From: Aureococcus anophagefferens
Taxonomy: Eukaryota > Sar > Pelagophyceae > Pelagomonadales > Pelagomonadaceae
Assembly (NCBI RefSeq): GCF_000186865.1
Contig: NW_008705575.1
Location: forward strand, 608,827 to 645,625
Length of the DNA: 36,799 nucleotides
Reading direction: 5' to 3'
How positions within the stretch are numbered: the stretch's first letter is position 1; each line of letters starts with the position of its first letter. The notes beneath the pieces were generated by a model that did no database searches, was not told where the DNA came from, and saw nothing but the letters and a program-made list of their open reading frames with translations. A program made the translations under genes and the position numbers. This document shows, in pieces, positions 24,396 through 32,760 of the stretch.

Positions 24396-27300
24396 ATGGT
24401 CTTCCGCTGGGACGAGACGAAGGCGCTCCGGCGCGCGGCGCGCGCCGGCGACGTGCACGAGCTGCGGCGCCTCGTCATCGATTGCCAGGTGGACGTCGAG
24501 GCGCGGAGCCGCGACGGCTACGGCGCGTTCCACGCCGGGGCCAAGTCGGGCGAGGTCCCGACCCTGCGGTGCCTCGTCGAGCTCGGCGGCGACGTCAACG
24601 GCGTCTCCAAGGACGGCTACGGCGCCGTCCACGTCGCCGCGCGCTACGGGAAAGTCCGCGCGCTCCGGTGCCTCGTCGAGGAGCTCGGCGCGTTCTACAA
24701 CCTGAGGAACCGCGACGGCGACAGCGCGCTGCACACGGCGGCCAAGTACGGCGCCGTCGGCGCCGTGCGCTACCTGCTGGACCTCGGGGGCCTCGTGAGC
24801 CTGCGGAACGGCGCCGGCGCGGCCGCGCAGCACGTCGCCGCCGGCGCGGGCCAGACGCAGGTCCTCGAGTGCCTCGTCGCCGAGGGCCGCGGCGACGTCG
24901 ACGCCGTCGACGGCGCGGGCGCGACGCCCTTCCACTGGGCCGCCTACTACGGGTCGAGGCCCGCGCTCCTGTGTCTGGCGCGACTCGGCGCGAACGTCCA
25001 CGGGCGAAAAAAGGACGGCGCGACGGCCGCGCACGCGGCCGCGAGCCGCGGCGACGTCGCGACGCTGCGGTGCCTGGTGGACGACCTGCGGCTGGACGTC
25101 GACGCGCGCGACGACGCGGGCTGCGCCGCGGTACACTACGCGTGCCGGTCGGACCCGGAGCGGGAAACGGGCGATTCGAGCTCGCTTCAATATTCCGCGC
25201 GCGATCGTTCCGGAGAAAGGATCCACGCGTCGAGGGCGCTCCGAGAGATCATCGCCCGTGCAAAAATGAGCCGAAACGAGTGGAAAACGGCCGAGAGAGG
25301 AGCCTTGGGAAGTTCGCGCCCGCCCAGGTCCGACGCCGTCGCGTCCCTGCGGTGCCTCCACCGGGAGCTGCGAGCGGACTGCCGCGCCGCGGACGGCGCG
25401 GGCAACTTGGCGGTGCACGTCGCCGCGCGCTACGGGAGCCTGGAGACGCTCCAGTGCCTGCTGAACGACGCGAAGCTCGACGCGGATTCGCGGAACGCCG
25501 ACGGCCAAGCGCCCGCGCACGCGGCCGCGGGCCACGGCCAGGTCCGGGCGCTCGCGCTTCTAGCGAACTACGGCGCCGACGTCGACGCGGGCGACGACGA
25601 GGGCACGCGGCCGCTCCACCTCGCGGCCGTCAACGGCGAGCAGGCCGCGGTCGAGTGCTTGGCGCGGGATCTCGGCGCCGACCCGGACGCGCGCGACGCG
25701 TCGGGGTCCACGGCGGCGCACTGGGCCGCGGATTTCGGGGAGGTCGATGCGCTGGAGACGCTGGAAAGCGTGGGCGCGGATCTCGTCGTGCTGGACGACG
25801 ACGGGCGCTTACCGGTGGACGTCGCGAAGCGGTCCAAGGAGCCGAAGGCGTCGCGCGCCGCGGGGTGGCTGTCCGGCCGGCCGGCCGTGCGCCGGGCCAT
25901 CGACGCCGTCAAGGCCGCGGAGCGCGCCGCGCAGCAGGAGCGGGCGCGCGACATCGCGGCGCGCGAGGCCGCGGCCGCGGAGGCGCGCGAGCGGCGGTTG
26001 CGGGAGAAGCGGGCCGCGGTCGCGCGGTCGCGGGACCCGCCCGCGGCGAGCCCGCCCCGGGGCAGCCCGCGGACGCCGCCGCCGCCGCGGACGCCGCCGC
26101 CGCCCGACGTGTCGCCGCCGCGGCGCAACGGCACGCGGACGCTGCGGTCGCTGCGCGAGAAGAAGGCGCGGCGGCGGCTCCCCGACGACGACGACGGCGC
26201 GGCCGGCGAGCTCGAGTCGACGTCGACCTGGGTCTCGCCCCGCGGCGCCTGGGAGCCCTTCGGCTTCGACGACGGCGACGACGCGCCGGCGCCGCCCGAG
26301 GTCGTCGCGACGCCGCCGCGCGCGCGCGCGCCGCCGCCGCCGCGGAGCCCGCCGCGGAGCCCGCCGACGTCCGCGCGGCCGCCGCCGGACGACGGCTTCT
26401 TCGCGCGGCCGCCGCCGGACGACGGCCCGCCGAACGGCTACGCGACGCCGCCGGAGGACGCGCGGAGAGCGCCGTCGGCCGGGTACGCGACGCCGCGCGC
26501 GCCGCCCCGGGCGCCCGCGTCGCCGCCGGAGGACCACCTGCGCATGTGCTTCGACGCCGCGGACGCGTCCGGCGACGGCTACGTGTCGCTCGTCGAGGCC
26601 GTGCGGGCCCTGCGCACGCACGAGGCCTTTGCGCGCGCGCTGGGCTTCGACGGGTCGACGCGCGTCCGCCAGGAGGACGGCACGCGGGACCGCCTCGTGC
26701 GCGCCTTCGGCGCCCTCGACGGCGACAACGACAAGCGGCTCTCCTTCGACGAGTTCCGGCGCGTCGTGGAGACCGTCGGCGACGACCGCGGGGACTCGGG
26801 CGCGTCGCCCGCGTCGACGCTCGCCGACTGCTCGCCGACGCTCGGGCCCGACGACGCGCCGGCGGCGCCGCCGGCGACGACGCCCGTGCCCCTCGAGGAG
26901 GGCAGCGTCTGCAGCGCCCTGAGCCAGTGGACCGGCCGGCCGTCGGCGCTCATCGCGCTCGCCGCGGAGCCCGAGGCGCCGCGCGCGCCGCCGCCGCCGG
27001 AGGTCCCGGAGGACGTGGGCCCGGAGGACGTCAGAGCGGCCACCCCGGAGAACGCCGACGCGGACATCGACGCCGGCGTCGACGCGCACGTCCGCGTCGT
27101 CGACGCGGCCGAGCTCTCCGCCGACGAGCTCGCGGCGTCCTACGGGAGCCCGCCGGCCGAGCGGCCGTCGCTGCCGCCGCTGGCGGCCGCGCCGTTCCTG
27201 CCGCCGATCACGCCGGACGAGGCGGCCTACGAGACGCCGCCGCCGTCGATCCGGCCGCGCCACGAGCGGTCCCCCACGAACCACGGCGTCGCGGCCTCGG

Positions 27301-29431
27301 AGCTCGCGACGGCGCCCGCGCTGTCGTTCACAGGGCAGGACAAGAGAGCGAAATTCCCAACTTCAAAGGCTCCGATCTCGGCCGTTTTCCACTCGTTTCG
27401 GCTGATTTTTGGACGAGCGATCATCTCTCGGAACGGTCTCGAAGCGTGGATGCTTTTTCCGGAACGCGCGCGCGCGGAAAACTCACGTTGAAGCGACGTT
27501 GAATCACCCTTGTCCTGCCCAGGTCGTTTACGCCCGGGTCGCCCGCGGACCACGGCCTCGCGGCCGTGACGCTCGCGGCGCACCACGCGCGGCGCCGGGG
27601 CGCGCGGCGCCTCTCGGACCGGCGGGGCTCCGCGCGCGCGGCGAGCCGCGACGACGCGTCCGTCGGCTCCGCCGGGTCCCTGTCGCTCTTCGTCGAGCGG
27701 CACGACGCGCCGCGCGCGCTCGCGGCGCCGCCCGGCGGGTCTCCCGGCGTCTGCGTGGACCTCGACATCGCTTTGGACGAGTCGGACGACGACCTGGGCT
27801 CGCCGCGGTCGCTCGCGGCGGCCACGCGCCGCGACGGCATCCGCGCGTGGCTCGCGTCGGAGCTCGGCGCGCTCGACGAGGACGCGGCCGCGGTCGCGTC
27901 CTTCCTGGTGTCCGAGGGCGCGGCGCGGGGCGAGGACCTCGCGGACCCGCGCCTCTACGACGACCGCGACGTCGCGGGGCTCGCGGCCCGGGGCCTGCGG
28001 TCGCTGCCCATGAAGAAGCTCTCGCTGCTGCGGCGCGCGGCGGCCGTGCGCCGCGCCGCGGAGGACCGCGCGGCGAGCCCCGAGCCGTCCACCAGGGGAG
28101 CCCTGCCGACGTCGAGCAAGACGCTCCGGAGCCGGGGGCCCGCGGACCCGCGCCTCGCGACGGCGCCCCTCGCGCAGAAGGAGAACGGCGCCGCGCCCAA
28201 GGCCGGCGACGAGTCCGCGCGGACCTTTCTGGAGGCGCAGATCGAGCGCAAGGTCGCGGAGATGGCCGCGCTCCAGGACCGCCACGCGGGCGAGGTCAAG
28301 GCGTTGAAGAAGGCCGTGAAGCAGGCGGAGCGGAGCGCGCAGGACGACCGGGAGCGCCTGGACTTCGAGGTCCGGTCGCGATCGCGCGACGTCGAGGCGG
28401 CGAGGCAGGCCGTCCTCGAGGCGCGCGACTGGGAGCGCGACGCGGACGCGGCGGCGCACGCGGCGGCGGCGGCGCGCGCCGAGGCCGCGGCGGCGAAGGA
28501 CCGGGCGGACCTCGAGTCGAAGGACGCGGAGCTCGCCGCGGAGCGCGCGGCGCGCGACGCGGAGAAGCGGCAGCTCGAGGGCGAGCGCCGCCGCGTCGAG
28601 GCCGAGCTCGCGGCGCACGCCGCGGAGAAGCGCCAGCTCGAGGGCGAGCGCCGCCGCGTCGCGGCCGAGCTCGCGGCCGCGCGCGCCGCGCCGCGCGCGC
28701 CGACGAGCCCGGGCGGCTCGGGCGAGCCGTCCAGGGTCTGGGCCCTCGAGTTCGAGCTCGAGAAGCTCAACGGCCGCTGCCGGCGCGCCGAGGACGATCT
28801 CGACGAGACGCGGACGAAGCTCGAGGCGGCGGAGTCGACGCTGCACGACCGCGCGACGACGTGGGAGGCGACGGCGCGCGCGGCGCTCGGCGAGCTCCAG
28901 CGGTCGCACGAGGCCGTGAAGAGCACGCGCTACTGGTTCCAGGAGGACGCGACGACGTCCATCCTCGAGTCCGTCGCGAAGCGCGTCGGCGACGCGGAGC
29001 GGCCCAAGGACCACGCGCCGTGCGCGTCCTTCGAATTGGACCTCTCGGCGCGGTCCGGCGCGCCCTGCATCCACTGCGGCCACGACGAGCCGGACCACGT
29101 GCCCGAGCCGACGAACTCGGAGCTGAAGCGCGTGCCGTCGCTGGACGTGCCCGAGGACCTGCCGCCCGCGGCGCTGTTAAGGGCCGCGCGGCCGCCGCCG
29201 GCGTTCGCGAAGGCGCTCGCCTGGGGCCAGCACGCGGGCCACTACGACCACTTCGACAGCGACGACGAGGGCTGCGAACACCTCGTCCCGGGCGCCGCGG
29301 TGCCGCCGACCTTCGCCAAGGCCCTCGCGCACTACGACCACTACGACAGCGACGACGACGGCGGCACGACGGACGCGCTCGCGGGCTACGGCCTCTGCGG
29401 CGTGCTGCCCATCGCCGCCGCCGACGTGTAA
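24396..29431 (+). CDS. Giant ankyrin / EF-hand / coiled-coil protein
   Basis: CDS join(24396..25147, 25328..27322, 27523..29431), 1551 aa; both introns are introners. Residues 1-450 form about 12-13 ankyrin repeats (e.g. DGYGAVHVAARYGKVRALRCL). A Pro-rich stretch follows, then two EF-hands near 657 (DASGDGYVSLVE) and 714 (DGDNDKRLSFDE), both with canonical Ca2+ ligands. After the second intron come a SAM-like helical segment (about 1020-1080), a coiled coil (about 1140-1310) with two near-identical EKRQLEGERRRV units, and a Cys/His knuckle (CIHCGHDEPDH). The end duplicates the motif PP(A/T)FAKALA..HYDH(F/Y)DSDD. This looks like a Ca2+-responsive scaffold. Without splicing it would appear as two separate genes (stop at 27489-27491 inside intron 2). 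Its stop lies 43 bp from the HCF136 stop. Confidence 0.8.
25148..25327 (+). mobile_element. Introner, family A, diverged, in the ankyrin gene
   Basis: 180-nt intron: target copy GTCGGACC (25148-25155) plus a 172-bp element, second copy GTCCGACG (25328-25335), 6/8. Termini are eroded (CGGAGCGGGAAACGGGCG left; CGCGCCCGCCCAG right), but the core is clearly family A: GCGCTCCGAGAGATCATCG, GTGCAAAAATGAGCCGAAAC. Because 180 is divisible by three and there is no stop, it could be retained as 60 extra residues. Splicing restores ankyrin spacing (YACRSDAVASLRCL). Confidence 0.82.
27323..27522 (+). mobile_element. Introner, family A, reverse orientation, in the ankyrin gene
   Basis: 200-nt intron: target copy GTCGTTCA (27323-27330) plus a 192-bp element, second copy GTCGTTTA (27523-27530), 7/8. 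Its reverse complement aligns with the element at 6656-6847 almost throughout, and both are 192 bp. Inverted terminal repeat GGGCAGGACAAG. The stop inside the element ends the upstream frame, so splicing is required to join the ankyrin and coiled-coil halves in phase 2. Confidence 0.88.
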
Positions 29432-29474
29432 AGCGGGCGCTCCGTCTCCTGCTTAGCGGCGCGCGTCGTCGCGC

Positions 29475-30638
29475 CTAGGCGTTGAACTTCATGAGGACGC
29501 CGTCGGAGCCGAGCGCGAAGCCCGTGTTCGGGCCGAAGAACTTGATCGCGTAGAGGTTGCCCGGGATCTTGTCGGCGGAGTCGTCGAACTTGAAGTTCTT
29601 GCCGCCGTCCTTGGAGACGTACATGGTGTTGCCGCCGCCGACGGCCCAGGCCTCCTTGGAGTCGCGCCAGGCCGCGTCGAGGATGCCGTAGCCGCCGGAG
29701 TTGAGGTTGATGACGTTGAAGGTCGGCTCCGCGTCGTCGACGGCGGACTTGCCGCCGAGGGCCATCTGGCCGCCGTTCAACGTCATCCAGACGCCCTTGG
29801 ACGAGTCGCCCTCGACGAAGCCCATGGCCTGGATGCGGCGCGGCGTGCCGCGGTTGTGGGGCAGCCAGAAGTCCTGGCCCGGCGACCACGTGAGGTAGAA
29901 GTTGCCGCGGGAGCTCACGGCGAGGTAGGTGCCGTCCTTCTCGCGCTGGATCGTCGCCACGGAGCCCGTGAAGTAGGACGCGCCGGACACGCCGGACGAC
30001 GACACGCGGTTGAGCGTCGCGTCGATGGTCTCCTTGACCTGGGCCTTCCAGTTGCGGCCCGCGTTCGTCGTCGAGTAGATGGCGCCCGTCGACGTCGTCA
30101 TCTCGGCCTTGGACTTGCCCAGCGCGACGACGCCCGTGGGCTCGCCGGGCAGCTTGGGGCTCAGCGGGATCCGCTCCCACGACTTGCCCGCGTCCACCGT
30201 GTGGAGCAGGATCGGCGGCTTGCCGACGACCCAGCCCTCGCCGTCCTGGAAGCTCACCTTCTCGAAGCGGTAGCCCACCTCCTCCTCCTCGTCCAGGTTC
30301 GCGAACGTCCGCGGCTTCCAGTTCTTGCCGCCGTCGACCGTCTCGAGGAACGTGCCCTTGGCGCCGACGAGGTAGCCGTGCGTGTCCGTGTCGAAGGCGA
30401 TGTCGAAGAGCGTCGTGGACACGGGCAACGACACGCGCTCCCAGTTCTTGATGGCGAGCGGCGCCGCCGAGCTCGCCGCGGGCAGGCCCGCGAGCGCCGC
30501 GGCGCCCGCGGCCGTCGCGGCCGTGCCCTGGATGAACTCGCGGCGCGCGGGCTCGGCGGAGACCTTGGCGGACGGGGTGCGCTGCGGCGCGAGGGCCGCG
30601 GCGCCGCCGATGAGCGCGAGCTTCAGGAGGCTCACCAT
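29475..30638 (-). CDS. HCF136: Photosystem II assembly factor HCF136/Ycf48
   Basis: 387 aa from ATG 30638; the ATG at 30662 only adds MRSSDDCD before the hydrophobic segment. Targeting is tripartite: ER signal (MVSLLKLALIGGAAALAPQ), a short transit part, then a twin-arginine thylakoid signal (ARREFIQGTAATAAGAAALAG, Arg32-Arg33) ending near ASSAAP. The mature part is a beta-propeller with BNR/Ycf48 repeats: DIAFDTDTHGYLVGAKGTFLET, DGGKNWK, GWVVGKPPILLHT, DAGKSWERIPL, GAIYSTTNAGRNW, AWAVGGGNTMYVSKDGGKNF and FGPNTGFALGSDGVLMKF. HCF136 acts in the thylakoid lumen on early photosystem II assembly, contacting newly made D1. Length is as expected for the family. Divergent from the plastid TPR-like gene, so both may be co-regulated. 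High confidence. Confidence 0.95.
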   Translation of the reverse strand: MVSLLKLALIGGAAALAPQRTPSAKVSAEPARREFIQGTAATAAGAAALAGLPAASSAAPLAIKNWERVSLPVSTTLFDIAFDTDTHGYLVGAKGTFLETVDGGKNWKPRTFANLDEEEEVGYRFEKVSFQDGEGWVVGKPPILLHTVDAGKSWERIPLSPKLPGEPTGVVALGKSKAEMTTSTGAIYSTTNAGRNWKAQVKETIDATLNRVSSSGVSGASYFTGSVATIQREKDGTYLAVSSRGNFYLTWSPGQDFWLPHNRGTPRRIQAMGFVEGDSSKGVWMTLNGGQMALGGKSAVDDAEPTFNVINLNSGGYGILDAAWRDSKEAWAVGGGNTMYVSKDGGKNFKFDDSADKIPGNLYAIKFFGPNTGFALGSDGVLMKFNA

Positions 30639-31008
30639 GTCGCAGTCGTCGGAGGACCTCAAGCACTGCCGATCTCGTCAGCAGGTCGACTTAAGTCGAC
30701 TCGACTCGAGCTCGAGGCCGCCGCCTGCGACGGATGGCTGCCGGAGTGGCTATATGCGTTGGACGTCGCCAGAAGTGCGACCGCGCCGCTGGGCACACCT
30801 AGCGCAGGGCATAGCCGGACGTGTCGGACACGCGCCCCTAGTCGGTCCGTCTCAGTGGCGAGGCGAAGCGAGCCAAACTTCACCATGGAGCTGCGAAAGT
30901 GTTGACACGGGCAGTGCCGCCGCCACCACCGGTGCTGTCCCTCGCGTCCTCTGCCGCGTCTGCCCGCAGAAATATCCGGCCGCGCGCTGCGGCCACCCCA
31001 CCCTAACC
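30639..31008. promoter_or_regulatory. Shared upstream region of HCF136 and the TPR-like gene
   Basis: 370 bp between two divergent genes for plastid proteins. It contains the palindrome-like cgacttaagtcgactcgactcgagctcgag (30685-30715, several overlapping inverted motifs) close to the HCF136 start. The function of this motif is not known. Confidence 0.4.
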
Positions 31009-31844
31009 ATGGCCTCTTACGAACCGCGCTCCTCCTCCTCGCGACCGGCGCCAGTGCGCTTAGACCGACGCCCGCCAGAAAGACCTCCCGTTTAAACCTC
31101 CGCAGCACCAAAACGGACGAACGGGCGACTATCCCTATCGCCGACGCCAACGACCAGCTTCCCGAGCTCAAGGCCCCCGTCGAGGGCAAGCAGGTGCGCA
31201 TGTTCGGCGCGAAGCTCGACGCGGGCCTCGCGGGCACGCGCGCGGTGAGCCGGAAGACGATTCAAGAGGTGCTCACGAAATACGCGGCGGGCAACTCCAC
31301 GGAGGGCATGGCGAGCGCCGAGGACCAGTCGGAGATATTCTACGGCGCCGCCGTGGACGCCATGAATCGCGGCAACTACGACAAGAGCGTCAAGCTGCTG
31401 AACCGCGCGTGCTACTTCGCGGGCGTCACGTCGCGGCGCGGCGGCCAGATGCAGCTCTGGCTCGCCCAGGCGCTCTACGCCGCGCGGCGGCGCGGCGAGG
31501 CGCTGAAGCTGCTGACGGCGCTGAAGAGCCACCCGGACAGCGACGTGCGCAAGGTCGGCAAGGAGCTCGCGTTCATCCTCCAAGCGCCGGAGTTGAAATT
31601 AGAGGACTCGAGCCGCGTGTCCATCGACATGGACAACTTCAACGACGACGTCTCCTACGAGCGCGCGCCCGACGGCACGATCCGCCTCCGGAACAAGGTC
31701 AACAAGCTCGAGGAGCAGCCCGAGTACGGCTCCGTGGACTGGGTCCTCGCGCAGCCGCCGCCGCCGCCGGCGCAGGAGATGGACCCGGCGCCCCTGCTCA
31801 TCGCCGTCGCCCTCTGCATCGGCGGCCTCGCCTTCTTCCGATGA
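31009..31844 (+). CDS. Conserved plastid TPR-like membrane protein, apparent frameshift at start
   Basis: The long frame to 31844 contains NYDKSVKLLNRACYFAGV, GGQMQLWLAQALYAARRRGEAL, LLTALKSHPDSDVRKVGKELAFILQAPEL and a C-terminal membrane helix (PLLIAVALCIGGLAFF). GG..QLWLA.AY and HP...VRK.....LFILQAP patterns resemble a plant and cyanobacterial plastid protein family of unknown function. In the same frame, just downstream of ATG 31009, sits LLRTALLLLATGASALRP, a signal peptide with an ASAL cleavage motif, but the ATG is out of frame by one base. One more C in gcc-tc (about 31013) would give MALLRTALLLL. Either an assembly deletion or a real mutation. First safe in-frame ATG is at 31194. Confidence 0.72.
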
Positions 31845-31968
31845 TGGGCGCGCGGCGCGCGCGACCGTAACGGCCCACTGTACACAGAAAGGACCTCCGA
31901 ACCGCGCGAGCGCGCGACTCGCACGCCGCGGCGCGCGGATCACAAGGCGCCGCTTACGCACGCCCGCC

Positions 31969-32580
31969 CTACCAGGCTCGCCGCGTCGCGGACGCGCTCT
32001 GGGGCCGCGCCTTGCGCCGCTCGCGGAAGAACGCCTCCTCGCGCGCGCGCGCGCGCGTCGTCGTGTCGAACTGGTGCGGCGCGGACTTGAGGGGCACCTT
32101 CGGGTCGACGACCTGGAACTCGGCGAAGGTGTCGGCCGGCGGCCGGCGGCGGCCCGCGCCCGCGGACTTGGGCCGCTGCATCGGGTTGTCGTGGCCCCGG
32201 AAGTACGGCGACCAGTCCGGGATGCCCTGCTTGTCGTCCTTGGCCTTGCGGTCCGCGGCCTGGCGCGCCATGCCCCCGTCGAGCGCCTCCTTGCGCTCCG
32301 TCGGCGGGATGTAGCGCAGGCTCATGGGCACGAGGTGCGTCCCGCCGACGAGGTTCTTCCGCGACGACGTGTCGACGACGTCGTACTTGCGCTGGAAGTA
32401 GGGCGACCAGTCCGGGTGGCGGTCGCAGCCCTTGGCGGCCTTGCGCTCCCGCGACGTGCGCGCCTGGTACTCGCGCTCCTTCTTCGCCGCCTCGGCCAAA
32501 ACCTCCGGCCGGGGCATGCCTCGGTTCTTCGGGTTGAGGTAGGGATCGACGATGCGGAACGTGTTGCTCATGGGGCCCAT
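31969..32580 (-). CDS. Uncharacterised protein with repeated PDWSPYF motif
   Basis: 203 aa from ATG 32580 (MGPMSNTFRIVDPYLNPKN); the longer upstream frame is low-complexity and overlaps the neighbouring promoter. It holds two copies of a unit ending in PDWSPYF: CDRHPDWSPYFQRKYDVVD and QGIPDWSPYFRGHDNP, spaced about 70 residues apart, and two basic helical segments (AAKKEREYQARTSRERKAAKG; ARAREEAFFRERRKARPQ). No signal peptide or membrane span. Highly basic. Such short Tyr/Pro motif repeats occur in axonemal microtubule inner proteins, but that is speculation. Convergent with the TPR-like gene (124 bp apart). Confidence 0.6.
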   Translation of the reverse strand: MGPMSNTFRIVDPYLNPKNRGMPRPEVLAEAAKKEREYQARTSRERKAAKGCDRHPDWSPYFQRKYDVVDTSSRKNLVGGTHLVPMSLRYIPPTERKEALDGGMARQAADRKAKDDKQGIPDWSPYFRGHDNPMQRPKSAGAGRRRPPADTFAEFQVVDPKVPLKSAPHQFDTTTRARAREEAFFRERRKARPQSASATRRAW

Positions 32581-32760
32581 GGTCGACGCGGCGGGCGCGC
32601 GCCCCGCGCGCGCGCGTGGGGTTTCCGAAGCGCACCCGTGCGCGCACGCGGCGCGGCGAGGGGCAGCCCGCCCGTTGGGAACAGGGAAACAACACTTCAC
32701 AAATCTTGGAGACAGCGCGGCCGCTATAACCGAGGCTGGGCAGCCTCGCGGGGCGGTACG
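32581..32760. promoter_or_regulatory. 180-bp divergent promoter region
   Basis: Lies between the start codons of the PDWSPYF protein (minus) and the flavoprotein (plus). No motif assigned. Confidence 0.4.

Noticed and set aside
24230..27502. Plus-strand 1090-codon frame overlapping the ankyrin gene
   Set aside because: Arg/Gly/Pro-rich shadow; the adjacent frame has clear ankyrin repeats and EF-hands.
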